Shown here: positions 34,962-44,756 of the stretch, piece after piece
Layout of the letters: every line of letters begins with the position of its first letter
How positions within the stretch are numbered: the first letter of the stretch is position 1
The notes under the pieces: model-generated
Seen by the model: the letters and a program-made list of their open reading frames with translations, nothing else
Told to the model about the DNA's origin: nothing
Databases searched by the model: none
Source: an uncultured Lachnospiraceae bacterium
Lineage (GTDB): Bacteria; Bacillota; Clostridia; Lachnospirales; Lachnospiraceae
Length of the DNA: 64,000 nt
Reading direction: 5' to 3'
Assembly (NCBI GenBank): GCA_947172645.1
Contig: CAMWBY010000010.1
Span: forward strand, 80,772-144,771
Translations under genes and position numbers: made by a program

Positions 34962-36215
34962 ATGAAAACAGTAGGTATCATCGCAGAATACAATCCATTT
35001 CATAACGGTCATGCCTATCAGCTTGCCAAAGCCAAAGAACTGACCGGCGCAGATTATTGCATCGTCGTCATGAGCGGCGATTTCGTGCAGCGGGGCGCGC
35101 CCGCCATCGTAGATAAATACATGCGTGCCGAAGCGGCTCTTACGAACGGGGCCGACCTGGTGCTGGAGCTGCCTGTCTATTACGCACTTGGCAGCGCTGA
35201 ATATTTTGCCTCGGGCGCCGTCGCGCTTCTGGACAAGCTCGGCGTCACAGATACCTTATGCTTTGGCAGCGAATGTGGGAATATTAACCTTCTCACAGAA
35301 TTTGCCGTAAGGCTGCTTGGCGAGGACGACACATTCAAGAGGGTCCTGGACAGACAGCTTCGCAGCGGCCTGTCATATCCCAATGCCAGGAACGCGGCAT
35401 TGGAAGCGTGCGCCCCGCACCTGAATGCGCATATGGGCATATTGATGAGTTCCAATAACATACTGGGCATAGAATACTGCAAAGCGCTGCACAGACGCGG
35501 AAGTTCCATACAGCCCTACACAGTCCGCCGCGCCGGTTCGTCCTATCACGATGCCAGTCTGGACAATGCCTACAGTTCCGCCCTCGCCATACGTGAATCC
35601 ATCAGGGCCACAGACAGCCTGTCCGATGTAAAAAGCCTGGTTCCCCAGACGGCTTACGAGCTTTTCCGCTCTGCTTATGGCGCTACATGTCCTGTTTTTG
35701 CGGATGATGCGTCTGCAATCCTTCACTATCAACTGCTGTCAGAACAGGCGGCAGGTTATACAGGGCACCCGGATATCGACGCAAGCCTGTCGGACCGCAT
35801 CGTCAACAACCTGCCCTCCTACCGAAGTTTCACCGATTTCTGTGAACTGTTAAAGACGAAAAACAGAACCTATACCCGCATCGCCCGCAGCCTGATGCAT
35901 ATTCTGCTGCAGCTCGAGAAAGTTGACCTGGCCATCTATCAATCCGAGGACTATATTTACTATGCACGTATGTTAGGTTTCCGCAAGGACGCCGAACCGC
36001 TTCTGTCCGAAATCAAGAGAAGAAGCAGTATTCCTCTGCTGTCCAAACTCTCCGACGCCAGCGGGCTTCTGTCAGAGAACGGTAACCGCATGTTGTCCAA
36101 GGATATCTACGCCGGGTGTGTCTACCACAGCCTGATACAGCATAAATTTCCCGCTTCTGCCGGCGCAGAGACGGAATCCTATAACGAATATCAAAAACAA
36201 ATACTGCGTGTCTGA
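34962..36215 (+). CDS. tmcAL: tRNA(Met) cytidine acetate ligase TmcAL (YlbM)
   Basis: The 417-residue nucleotidyltransferase-fold enzyme makes N4-acetylcytidine at the wobble position of elongator tRNA-Met using acetate and ATP. The N-terminus VGIIAEYNPFHNGHAYQLAK bears the HIGH-like motif, and VVMSGDFVQRGAPAIVDKYM is strongly conserved. It is one of only two clear plus-strand protein genes here and is divergent from pta; use of acetate links it loosely to Pta metabolism. The start ATG follows GGGGAA. Its stop codon lies inside the terminator hairpin. Confidence 0.95.
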   Translation: MKTVGIIAEYNPFHNGHAYQLAKAKELTGADYCIVVMSGDFVQRGAPAIVDKYMRAEAALTNGADLVLELPVYYALGSAEYFASGAVALLDKLGVTDTLCFGSECGNINLLTEFAVRLLGEDDTFKRVLDRQLRSGLSYPNARNAALEACAPHLNAHMGILMSSNNILGIEYCKALHRRGSSIQPYTVRRAGSSYHDASLDNAYSSALAIRESIRATDSLSDVKSLVPQTAYELFRSAYGATCPVFADDASAILHYQLLSEQAAGYTGHPDIDASLSDRIVNNLPSYRSFTDFCELLKTKNRTYTRIARSLMHILLQLEKVDLAIYQSEDYIYYARMLGFRKDAEPLLSEIKRRSSIPLLSKLSDASGLLSENGNRMLSKDIYAGCVYHSLIQHKFPASAGAETESYNEYQKQILRV

Positions 36216-36234
36216 ACTGACACGCAGTATTTTT
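36201..36234 (+). terminator. Terminator overlapping the tmcAL stop codon
   Basis: A 12-bp perfect stem (ATACTGCGTGTC / GACACGCAGTAT) with the TGA stop in its 6-base loop, followed by TTTT. Confidence 0.9.
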
Positions 36235-36272
36235 CAACTTATACTACAAAGTTGGCCGCCAGGCCAATTTTT

Positions 36273-36992
36273 TCATGTTACCGGCACAAGCGCCTCTCTT
36301 ATCGTATTGACAATCCTGTCCTTTACCATATCCGCAATCTGCGCCGTCGTCATTCCCTTATACTCCTCATAATAGATTGCCTTAAGGAAATGTACCTGCG
36401 TCTCCACCGGCCGCAGCGTCCACTCTTCAAACGCTTTGTAGGAATCCACCAACGCCACAGGCACAATGGGAACCCTGGCCTTGACGGCGCTCTTAAAGCT
36501 TCCCGGCTTGAACGCACCCACCGTATTATGGTTCCTGTAGTACCCTCCTTCCGGGAAAATAATAAATCTGCGTCCCTTTTTCGTATCCTCCGCAAGCTCT
36601 TTGATGATATTCACCGACTGTCTTAAATCATCCTTAATCATACGCTTGCCATGTACCAGGTCAATAAACTGCTTCACAAGAATGCCATGGGACTTGGCAT
36701 CGTCGATTACAACGGAGCAAGGCTTCTCATGTGCATACATAATGCCAAGCGCATCATACTTGCCCTGATGGTTGGGAAATAACATATACCCTCCTTCCGC
36801 AGGAAGGTTCTCCGCACCGTAGCGTTTGGTCGATATATGCCCCGCACGCATCATGCGCCGGATTGCCAGTCTTGCGTATGCATAGCACTCTTCTTCCGTG
36901 TACTTTTCCGCATGTTTTGCCTTATATGCCATCTTAGGTATCATATATATCCTTGGCAGATTCCATAGGATAACCTTTATAAAACGCAACAT
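36273..36992 (-). CDS. 1-acyl-sn-glycerol-3-phosphate acyltransferase-like (PlsC family)
   Basis: The 239-residue protein has the acyltransferase motifs NHQGKYD (NHx4D type) and IIFPEGGYYRN, where canonical PlsC has EGTR. An N-terminal hydrophobic stretch anchors it to the membrane. It should acylate lysophosphatidic acid; a paralogue with another acceptor is possible because the EGTR block is altered. It follows the cardiolipin synthase gene. Confidence 0.85.
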   Translation of the reverse strand: MLRFIKVILWNLPRIYMIPKMAYKAKHAEKYTEEECYAYARLAIRRMMRAGHISTKRYGAENLPAEGGYMLFPNHQGKYDALGIMYAHEKPCSVVIDDAKSHGILVKQFIDLVHGKRMIKDDLRQSVNIIKELAEDTKKGRRFIIFPEGGYYRNHNTVGAFKPGSFKSAVKARVPIVPVALVDSYKAFEEWTLRPVETQVHFLKAIYYEEYKGMTTAQIADMVKDRIVNTIREALVPVT

Positions 36993-37047
36993 AACTCTCT
37001 TCCCCCTACGCGCCCATCATGTATTCCCGGACTCTCTGATTCCGGAA

Positions 37048-38580
37048 CTACAACAGCGGTGAAAACAATTTCAAAAACGGCCCAATCATATTCGTCTTCA
37101 CGAACTTCTTCCTGCACCATTCCATTGTGATAAGTTCCGACGCCGCGAAAGTCTCCATCATGTCTTTCTTGAGTTCAAAGAGTGCGTTCCCCTGGTATAA
37201 AAACACACCGCACTCAAAATGATGGTAGAAACTCCTGTAATCGAAATTGATGGTTCCCACAGCCGCCACTTCATCGTCGCACAACATACATTTCGAATGG
37301 AGAAATCCCGGCGTATACTGGTAAATCCCCACCCCCGCCTCAATCAAATTCTGGTAATTGGACTGGGTAAGCCAGTAAATCATCTTCTTATCCGGCACAC
37401 CGGGCGTCACGATACGCACATCCACGCCTCTCTTCGCCGCCAGTTTTAACGCCGTGTACATCTCATTGTCGGTAATCAGGTATGGCGTATATATATAAAT
37501 ATATTTCTTCGCATACCCAATCATATTTAAATAAACATTCTCCCCCAGCGTCTCTTCGTCAAGAGGCGTATCCATATAGGGCTGCACATAGCCTGCCGCC
37601 TCCGGCTTCTCCCCAAACTCAACACGGTATCTGCCGTAATCCTCTTCCGTATAGCGGGACATATTCCACATCTGCAGAAACATCACCGTGAAATTCCACA
37701 CCGCTTCCCCCTCGATGCGTATGCCCGCATCCTTCCAGTGGTCGCCGTGAGGATGGGTATAGTTGATATATTCGTCCGACATATTGATTCCGCCGGTGTA
37801 GCCTACTTTTCCGTCAATCACCACAATCTTTCTGTGGTCTCTGTTATTTAATATAAGGGACAGGAAAGGAATCAATCTGTTAAACGCGACGCACTTAATC
37901 CCCTTCTTCTCCATCGTCTCAAAATATTTCTTAGGCAGCAGGAAAGCGCTTCCCACATCGTCATATATCAGGCGCACTTCCACACCGTCTTTTACTTTGC
38001 GCTCCAACACGTCGAGCACCGCGTTCCACATAGCCCCTTCGCACAGGATAAAAAATTCCAGGAATACAAACCGCTCGGCGCGCTCCAGGTCCTCAAGAAG
38101 ATTCCGCCAGTAAATAAGCCCCTCCGGATAGTAAACCGCCGATGTATTACCCCATACCGGGGCTCCCGCATAATCCAGAATATATTTACTCTGGTTGGCG
38201 ACACATGGGCTTTCCGCCTCCAACTTGTCCATCACTTCTTTATCCTGCTGTAAGCTCTTGCGCATCAGCACATTCGTCCGTTCCATACCGGCACGTAATT
38301 TCTTCGGCAGAAAAACGTGTCCGAAAGAAAGGTACATAATTCCGCCAAAAAGCGGAAAAATCAGAATCGGAACGACCCAGGCAAGCTTCACCGCGGGATT
38401 GTTCGGCCTCCATATAATCGTGAAGACCGCCACGAAACTGAGGCAGCGCAGTACAAAAGCAATCTCCATGTAATAGTTGCCCCATTTAGATATCTCCAAT
38501 ATAAAGAATACCACCTGGCTTAACACAATCAGCGCGGTAATCACTACCCTGTTTAGCGCATAATGTAATATTTTTCTCAT
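37048..38580 (-). CDS. cls: Cardiolipin synthase
   Basis: The 510-residue phospholipase D-type enzyme joins two phosphatidylglycerol molecules. Two N-terminal membrane helices are followed by a PLDc_N-like region and two HKD motifs: HRKIVVID (in NRDHRKIVVIDGKVGYTGG) and HSKCMLCD. The start codon overlaps the stop of the SufB-like gene (TAATG), an unexpected coupling of lipid and Fe-S genes. Confidence 0.95.
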   Translation of the reverse strand: MRKILHYALNRVVITALIVLSQVVFFILEISKWGNYYMEIAFVLRCLSFVAVFTIIWRPNNPAVKLAWVVPILIFPLFGGIMYLSFGHVFLPKKLRAGMERTNVLMRKSLQQDKEVMDKLEAESPCVANQSKYILDYAGAPVWGNTSAVYYPEGLIYWRNLLEDLERAERFVFLEFFILCEGAMWNAVLDVLERKVKDGVEVRLIYDDVGSAFLLPKKYFETMEKKGIKCVAFNRLIPFLSLILNNRDHRKIVVIDGKVGYTGGINMSDEYINYTHPHGDHWKDAGIRIEGEAVWNFTVMFLQMWNMSRYTEEDYGRYRVEFGEKPEAAGYVQPYMDTPLDEETLGENVYLNMIGYAKKYIYIYTPYLITDNEMYTALKLAAKRGVDVRIVTPGVPDKKMIYWLTQSNYQNLIEAGVGIYQYTPGFLHSKCMLCDDEVAAVGTINFDYRSFYHHFECGVFLYQGNALFELKKDMMETFAASELITMEWCRKKFVKTNMIGPFLKLFSPLL

Positions 38581-39497
38581 TATTTTAAAAATCCGTTTAC
38601 TATCTGTTCTTCTGCTTCTTTCTCAGTCAGCCCAAGCGTCATGAGTTTCATCAACTGTTCTCCGGCAATTTTCCCAATCGCCGCCTCATGGATGAGGTTG
38701 GCGTCTATATTGTTGGCAGTCAGCTCCGGAATGGCGCTGACGCTTGCCCCGTCCATAATAATGGCGTCGCATTCACTGTGTCCCTGGCACTTTCCGTTTC
38801 CCACAATCTTACTCTTAAAAAGCTGCCTGGACTGTTCCTTGGCCACCGAACGGGAAATCAGGTTCACGCTGGAATCATCCCCGTTCACATCCACCGTGAA
38901 ATCCGTCTCGGCATACTGCCTGCCATGGGTCATAATCTTTTCATGGATAACCAAGGACGCCTTTTCGCCTATCTCGGCTTTCGTCACCCGCTTTGTGGAA
39001 TCGATTCCCTTAATCTGCACAGTCTCCATCTCAAGAGATGCGCCGTCCGCCAAGTGAATCTCCGTGGTAGGGTTCATAATACGCTCCCCGTTGCCGTCGC
39101 CCGCGCCGTAATGCTTCTCCACATATCTGACCTTCGCATTCTTATCCACGAAGAACCGGTGTATGCCTGAATGCTCCGACGCTGCGCTGCCGCCGTTATG
39201 AATACCGCATCCGGCAATAATCGTCACATCCGCGTCCTCTCCCACAAAGAAATCGTTATATACACTCTCTTTCAACCCGCTCTGGCTAAGAACCACCGGA
39301 ATATGCACACTCTCGGACTTCGTCCCGGGCCTGATGCGTATGTCGATTCCCGATTTGTCTTCCTTCGTTATAATATCAATATTCGCTGTTGTATTCCTCG
39401 CCGCCATCTGTCCGTTCGCACGGATATTGTAAGCGCCGGCAGGTATCTCATGTAATCCTGCCACCTGTTCCAACAGATTCTGCTGTATCGCGTCCAT
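38580..39497 (-). CDS. SufB/SufD-family Fe-S scaffold protein (short, minimal-SUF type)
   Basis: The 305-residue protein is only the SufBD beta-helix core: IIAGCGIHNGGSAASEHSGI, MDGASVSAIPELTANNIDAN and a C-terminal helical piece. It lacks the long N-terminal part of canonical SufB and SufD. Paired with SufC alone it resembles the two-gene minimal system (SmsB-SmsC) described for archaea and some anaerobes. No SufS or SufU is adjacent. Start at 39497 is set by AAGGTGG. Confidence 0.85.
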   Translation of the reverse strand: MDAIQQNLLEQVAGLHEIPAGAYNIRANGQMAARNTTANIDIITKEDKSGIDIRIRPGTKSESVHIPVVLSQSGLKESVYNDFFVGEDADVTIIAGCGIHNGGSAASEHSGIHRFFVDKNAKVRYVEKHYGAGDGNGERIMNPTTEIHLADGASLEMETVQIKGIDSTKRVTKAEIGEKASLVIHEKIMTHGRQYAETDFTVDVNGDDSSVNLISRSVAKEQSRQLFKSKIVGNGKCQGHSECDAIIMDGASVSAIPELTANNIDANLIHEAAIGKIAGEQLMKLMTLGLTEKEAEEQIVNGFLK

Positions 39498-39513
39498 TAT
39501 AGATACCACCTTC

Positions 39514-40236
39514 TTATAATTTATCCGCCAGTGTCTTGCACGGCTGCCCGCAGCCGAGAAGCTCCGGCATAACTTCTTCCTTGCTTCCTACTTTCTTTAT
39601 CTGCCCGTCCGCCATCAGGATAATCTTGTCGGCTATATTTAATATGCGCTCCTGATGGGAAATAATCAAAATGGAACCGTTGATTTCCTCATACATCTTC
39701 TCAAACACACGGATAAGGTTCTGGAAACTCCACAGGTCAATACCTGCCTCCGGCTCATCGAAGATAGACACCTTGGTTCCTCGCGCCATAATCATGGCAA
39801 TCTCTATTCGCTTCAGTTCTCCGCCTGACAGGGAAGCGTTCACTTCACGGTTTACATAATCTCTCGCACACAGTCCTACTTCCGACAACATGTCGCAAAT
39901 TTCCGTCACGGAAGCTTCCCTGCCCGATGCAATTGACAAGAGCTCCCTGACGGTAATCCCCTTAAAACGGACTGGCTGCTGAAATGCAAAACTGATGCCC
40001 ATATTGGCGCGCTCCGTGATAGACTTATCCGTGATGTCCACGCCGTCTAAGAAAATCTGTCCCGCCGTAGGCGTCAGGATGCCCGCGATAATCTTGGCCA
40101 ACGTAGATTTACCGCTGCCGTTGGGTCCCGTCACCGCCACAAACCTGTCGTCAATCGTCAGGTTAATATCATTCAGGATTTCCACTTCCCTGCTTTCGTC
40201 CTCCGCAGAAAAACATATTCCTTTTAATTCTAACAT
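39514..40236 (-). CDS. sufC: SufC-type ABC ATPase for Fe-S cluster assembly
   Basis: The product has about 240 residues. Walker A GPNGSGKSTLAKIIAG, signature LSGGELKRIEIAM and Walker B VSIFDEPEAGIDLWS match SufC, a non-transport ABC ATPase that powers the SufB(D) scaffold. The ATG at 40236 gives the usual MLEL N-terminus; one four codons upstream is equally possible since neither has a strong ribosome binding site. Confidence 0.92.
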   Translation of the reverse strand: MLELKGICFSAEDESREVEILNDINLTIDDRFVAVTGPNGSGKSTLAKIIAGILTPTAGQIFLDGVDITDKSITERANMGISFAFQQPVRFKGITVRELLSIASGREASVTEICDMLSEVGLCARDYVNREVNASLSGGELKRIEIAMIMARGTKVSIFDEPEAGIDLWSFQNLIRVFEKMYEEINGSILIISHQERILNIADKIILMADGQIKKVGSKEEVMPELLGCGQPCKTLADKL

Positions 40237-40354
40237 ATTGATAACCATGCCTTTCGCTTAATCCATTATGTTTTAATCCATTAGAACATATTATCACAAA
40301 ACAAAATACTTAGCAAATTTTTGACAAAGATTCTTATAAGCATGAGTTTCTCAC

Positions 40355-43192
40355 TCAATCCGCCGCAAGCCGCACGCTGCTTCCTGCCGACGCATCTTTG
40401 GTGACAATCAGTTTCTTATCAATCCGCTCCTTCAGTTCGCCGACATGGGAAATAATACCCACCAGGCGGTTGCCCTGCGCAAGATTCGCAAGAGCCTGCA
40501 CCGCCTGGTTCAGCGCCGTTTCGTCCAGGGATCCAAATCCCTCGTCCACGAACATGGCGTCAAGCGCAATGCCCCCTGACGCGGACTGTATCTCATCAGA
40601 CAGCCCCAAGGCAAGAGATAGGGAAGCCAAGAAAGACTCGCCGCCGGAAAGTGTCTTTACGCTACGCACGGTTCCATTATAGTGGTCCACCACATCCAGC
40701 TCCAATCCGCTCTGTCTCCTTAAGCTGTCGGCCTGAACAGAGCGTTTCAGCTCGTACTGCCCTGCGCTCATCACCATAAATCTCGTGTTGGCCCTGCGTA
40801 TCACCTGGTCGAAGTACTGCATCTGCACATAAGTCTCCAACATAATTTTCTCTTTACCGCTTACGTTCCCATTGAACGTATTGGACAGTTCTTTCACAAG
40901 GCTCCACTCTTTTTCCGCCTCCTGAAATCCTATGCTCTGTTTTTCAATCAATGCCTGGATTTTTTTATTTGTCTCATACCGGTGGGAAATCTGGCGGTAT
41001 CTTTCCTGTCTTTGCCTCTTAAAAAGCGTCAGACGTTCCTGTTCCTCCGTCAGCTCATCCATCCCTGTTTCCCGGCCTGTCTTATCCAATTGCCCTGCCA
41101 GCGTCTCCTTCTTTTGCAGGGCATTGTTGTAAGCTCTCTCCTTTTCCTCGTAGGCCTGCTGCATCCGCGACAATGCAGTCTCATATTCTTCCGCCCTGCC
41201 CCGTTTCAGATTGAGCTGCTTTAGTGCTTCTTCCCGGTTTTTATAAGCTAGTGTGCCCCGTTTTTCCTGCAATTTATTCCCAAGGATTTCCCGCCGCAGT
41301 CTGAGTGCAGAGGTCTCCTCCTCCATCTCGCGGCACTGCTGCCCCGCCTCCTGTATGTCTTGTTCCAGTTGCGTTTTGTTCCTGTTAAGCTGTCCGCATT
41401 CCCGCTTCAGTTTATCCGTATTTTCCAATTCCTGCCGCAGTATTGCGGCCTCCTCACGTCCTTTTGCCAAGTCGCTTTCAAGCCGGAAACCTGCTTCCTT
41501 CAAAATCTGCTTTATCGTCTGCATGTCTTCCGTCATTGCCGTGCTTGTGCTTCCACTCTTCGCCGCAGCGCTGAACACCTTGTCAGGCGCGGTCAGTATC
41601 CCTTCCGCTTCCAGGCTTGTCATCATGCCATGCGCCGCCCGCTCCAAGGCGCCTTTGGCGCTGCCTGCCGCTTCGCTGGTTTCCTGCATGGCATGGCTGC
41701 TTTCCTCCCAACGCTTCTTCGCCTGTTCCACGGCCTTCTGGTCCGGCGCGCCCTCCTGTCTGGCCGCAGGACGTGGATGTTCCAGGGAACCGCACACAGG
41801 ACAAGGCATTCCCTGCCTTAGTTCTTCCGCCAATACCCCCGCCTGTTCGTCCAGATAACGCTGCTGAAGTCTTTCATAAACCTGTTTCAACTCCTGCTGC
41901 CTGGCCGCTGCCCTGCGGTACTCTTCCTGCCTCTGGGACAAAAGGCCAAAGAGCCCCTCCGTCTCTTCCAACCTGTCCATAAGTCCTTTTAACGCCTCAA
42001 CCCGTCGGTCGTTCATCTCCGCCCGCTGCCTGGCCTGCACCAGGCGCACATCTATATCCTGCAACTGCTCCAAACGCTGCGTCAAATGTCCCAATTCTTC
42101 CTGGTTCTTCCGCAGCGTCTCCTCTTTTTTCTCCTTTTGTCGTATCTGCCTGTTTATCTCCAAATCCAGTGCGGCACAGTCCTTCTCCAGCCTTTCCTCT
42201 TCCTCGTAAAAAGACAGTTTTTCTTCTTCCAGGCGTATCTGTATTTTCAACGCCTCCGTCTCTTCTTTCCTGTCCTGCATACTTTTAAGACTCTCGCGCA
42301 GAGGGGCAAGCTGCGGTTCCATACGCTTGATTTCCTCCATGGCGCCCGCCAATTCTTCTTCCACTCTCCTGCGCGCCTGGGCTTCCCCCATCCTCCGTTG
42401 GTTTTGCTCCAAAGAAGCCTCCGCCGTCTGAATACTTTGCCTGACTTCCTCCATGCCCCTCTCCTGCAATTCTATAACAGAATTAAGCGCCGCCATAATT
42501 TCTCCGGTGCCGGACAGCGTTTCCAAATCCGGTTCCTGTCCTTCTTCCCACAGTATCCCTTCTTCATATTGACCGATGCTCTTCTCATATTCCTCGCACT
42601 GCATACGCAAAACCCCGGACTGTGCCTTAAGTTTCTCCTGCAACGCCACATAAGCTTTCGTGTGGAAAATTTCACGGAAAATACTGCTGCGCTCCTCTGT
42701 TCTTGCATAGAGAAGACGAAGGAAATCTCCCTGGGCAATCATGGCAATCTGCATAAACTGATTCCGGTCGATGCCAAGCAATTGTACCACCGTCCTGGTC
42801 ACATCCTTGCTTCTCGTCACCACATGTCCGTCAGGATAAGTAAAAACCGCCTCCGCCCGGCTAAGCGTCATCCCCTCTCCCCGCTTGGCCGGACGCATAT
42901 ACTCCGGTTTTCTTGTCACTTCATATGTTTTGCCACGGTACCAAAAGCGCAGAGTCACATAAGTTTCCGTGTCCGCCCCGGCATACTTGGAACGAAACAT
43001 AGATGTCTCTCTGGCGCTGCCGCTGGCCTCCCCGTACAGTGCAAACACGATGGCGTCAAACAGAAATGTCTTGCCTGCTCCGGTATCTCCCGTAATCAAA
43101 TATAATCCCTGGCTGCCCAATTCTTCAAAAGGTATCTTTGTCTTGCCGGCATACGGGCCGAATGCAGACAACGTAAGCAACAATGGTCTCAT
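40355..43192 (-). CDS. sbcC: Exonuclease SbcCD subunit C
   Basis: The 945-residue Rad50-like ATPase works with SbcD to cut DNA hairpins and ends. Walker A GDTGAGKTFLFDAIVFALYG; two long coiled coils; zinc hook GMPCPVCGSLEHPRP near the middle; signature LSGGESFLASLSLALGLSD; Walker B ALDAMFVDEGFGSLDE. The start overlaps the sbcD stop (ATGA). Confidence 0.95.
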   Translation of the reverse strand: MRPLLLTLSAFGPYAGKTKIPFEELGSQGLYLITGDTGAGKTFLFDAIVFALYGEASGSARETSMFRSKYAGADTETYVTLRFWYRGKTYEVTRKPEYMRPAKRGEGMTLSRAEAVFTYPDGHVVTRSKDVTRTVVQLLGIDRNQFMQIAMIAQGDFLRLLYARTEERSSIFREIFHTKAYVALQEKLKAQSGVLRMQCEEYEKSIGQYEEGILWEEGQEPDLETLSGTGEIMAALNSVIELQERGMEEVRQSIQTAEASLEQNQRRMGEAQARRRVEEELAGAMEEIKRMEPQLAPLRESLKSMQDRKEETEALKIQIRLEEEKLSFYEEEERLEKDCAALDLEINRQIRQKEKKEETLRKNQEELGHLTQRLEQLQDIDVRLVQARQRAEMNDRRVEALKGLMDRLEETEGLFGLLSQRQEEYRRAAARQQELKQVYERLQQRYLDEQAGVLAEELRQGMPCPVCGSLEHPRPAARQEGAPDQKAVEQAKKRWEESSHAMQETSEAAGSAKGALERAAHGMMTSLEAEGILTAPDKVFSAAAKSGSTSTAMTEDMQTIKQILKEAGFRLESDLAKGREEAAILRQELENTDKLKRECGQLNRNKTQLEQDIQEAGQQCREMEEETSALRLRREILGNKLQEKRGTLAYKNREEALKQLNLKRGRAEEYETALSRMQQAYEEKERAYNNALQKKETLAGQLDKTGRETGMDELTEEQERLTLFKRQRQERYRQISHRYETNKKIQALIEKQSIGFQEAEKEWSLVKELSNTFNGNVSGKEKIMLETYVQMQYFDQVIRRANTRFMVMSAGQYELKRSVQADSLRRQSGLELDVVDHYNGTVRSVKTLSGGESFLASLSLALGLSDEIQSASGGIALDAMFVDEGFGSLDETALNQAVQALANLAQGNRLVGIISHVGELKERIDKKLIVTKDASAGSSVRLAAD

Positions 43193-44346
43193 GTCAATTC
43201 CGTTTCCTTTCCCTCTTCCCAAATCCCTTGTATGAGTTCTTTCACATAAGCTTTCTGGACTTCCCCCATCGGTTTATTGTTCTGCAGCGCAAACAGTTCT
43301 TCACACAGCATAAGGGGCGTTTTCATCTGTGTGTTATCCGACGCCGTAACCGTCTGCTCCCTTCTTGTTCTCTTATTATCATATTCCAGTTTCATCAGAT
43401 TCGGGTAAACTGCGCGCAGCTTTCCCACCGCATCGAAAATGTCTTCTTCATCTGTCAGCGTGATATGCACATAATCCTGCGTGTCCGTATTCCCATAATG
43501 CGACCTGTCGGTCACTTCCATATAACTTCCCCGGATTTTGCGCATCTCATGGAACGGTACAACCTGTCGGGTATCAATCTTTATTGTCCCTTTTTCACCC
43601 ATCTCCACCAATGTGACGCTTTTCCTGTGGCTGACTTCCGAAAAAGAATACTTTAACAACGTACCTGCATATCGCACCGTATCCCTGCCCACAGACTGAG
43701 GCCCGTGAAGATGCCCCAATGCCACATAGTCAAATCCGTCAAAACAGGAAGCCTCCACCTGGTCCAGGCCGCCGACGGAATGCTCCTCCGAATCGCAGAC
43801 TGCCGCCCCTGACACATACTGATGCGCAACCAGGATGCTCCTGTGCCCTTCGTTTCTTACAATCTTGCCTGTGACGAACGCCAAAGCCTCCTGATAAGTA
43901 TGGATACCCTCCGCCTCCTCCTTCCACACGGCGCGCACATGCGCCGGTTTGATAAAAGGAAGCAGATAAATATCAATCACGCCATACTTATCTTGCGCCG
44001 TGACCATATCCACTTCTCCATCATATTCCGTCGCCATATGGATACCGCTGCCCGCCAACAGCCTGGCGCCGAAAGACACTCTTTCTATGCTGTCGTGATT
44101 GCCTCCTACCATATAGACAGAAACATTGTCCTTAGCCAATTCTGTCAGGAAATCATCCAGAAGCCCCACTGCCTCCACCGGAGGAACCTGCCTGTCATAG
44201 ATGTCTCCCGCAATCAGAACTCCTTGCGCCTTTTCCTCCCGCGTTATCCTAAGTACCTGTTCCAACACATATCTCTGGTCCTCCAACATAGAAAAATCAT
44301 TCACTCTCTTGCCAAGATGCAAGTCCGCAAGATGCACAAATTTCAT
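43189..44346 (-). CDS. sbcD: Exonuclease SbcCD subunit D
   Basis: The 385-residue Mre11-like metallophosphoesterase begins MKFVHLADLHLGKRVNDFSM, with metal ligands in LADLHLGK, AGDIYDR, GGNHDS and ALGHLHGPQS. The ATG at 44346 follows GGGGGAT; the longer frame upstream has no support. Overlap with sbcC implies coupled synthesis of the complex. Confidence 0.95.
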   Translation of the reverse strand: MKFVHLADLHLGKRVNDFSMLEDQRYVLEQVLRITREEKAQGVLIAGDIYDRQVPPVEAVGLLDDFLTELAKDNVSVYMVGGNHDSIERVSFGARLLAGSGIHMATEYDGEVDMVTAQDKYGVIDIYLLPFIKPAHVRAVWKEEAEGIHTYQEALAFVTGKIVRNEGHRSILVAHQYVSGAAVCDSEEHSVGGLDQVEASCFDGFDYVALGHLHGPQSVGRDTVRYAGTLLKYSFSEVSHRKSVTLVEMGEKGTIKIDTRQVVPFHEMRKIRGSYMEVTDRSHYGNTDTQDYVHITLTDEEDIFDAVGKLRAVYPNLMKLEYDNKRTRREQTVTASDNTQMKTPLMLCEELFALQNNKPMGEVQKAYVKELIQGIWEEGKETELT

Positions 44347-44440
44347 AATCCATCCCCCTGCATACCGCAAACCTGCCTGCGGCACCGCTCAAATAAAAAG
44401 TTAAAAACCTTTGGCAACGCGCGCCGCCGGGCGCACACAA

Positions 44441-44483
44441 AAGGGGGACCGCCGCAAAACAATTCTTCTGCAACAGCCCCCTT
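44441..44483 (-). terminator. Terminator-like hairpin after the HPr-like gene
   Basis: Arms AAGGGGG...TGTTGC / GCGGCG...CCCCCTT with a following TTTTGTG tract on the minus strand. Confidence 0.6.
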
Positions 44484-44512
44484 CCTGTCCAATGCCATAT
44501 GTAATCCCGCCG

Positions 44513-44749
44513 TCACTGCACCACATACGGTGCAATCGCAGCCTCCACTTCGGAGATTTTATCATTCGTCTCCAAGATTCTGAACTCCACAGGTTTCGAC
44601 AAATCCATGGAAAATATTCCCATAATAGACTTCGCATCGATTACGTATCTTCCTGTTGCCAGGTCAAAATAACCGTCAAATGCTTCAATCGCAGTGACAA
44701 ACCCTTTCACTTTCTGAATAGAATTTAAATCCAGCATATAACTCTTCAT
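44513..44749 (-). CDS. HPr-like phosphocarrier paralogue lacking the catalytic His
   Basis: The 78-residue protein has HPr size and architecture. AKSIMGIFSMDLSKP matches the KSIMG helix with the regulatory Ser-46 position, but the N-terminal loop reads NSIQKVKGFVTAIEAF, with no His where HPr has GIHARPA. It therefore cannot accept phosphate from Enzyme I in the usual way. A regulatory or structural role, as for Crh, which also lacks His-15, is the closest precedent. GAGGT precedes the ATG, eight bases after the stop of the upstream sORF. Confidence 0.8.
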   Translation of the reverse strand: MKSYMLDLNSIQKVKGFVTAIEAFDGYFDLATGRYVIDAKSIMGIFSMDLSKPVEFRILETNDKISEVEAAIAPYVVQ

Positions 44750-44756
44750 TTTTACC

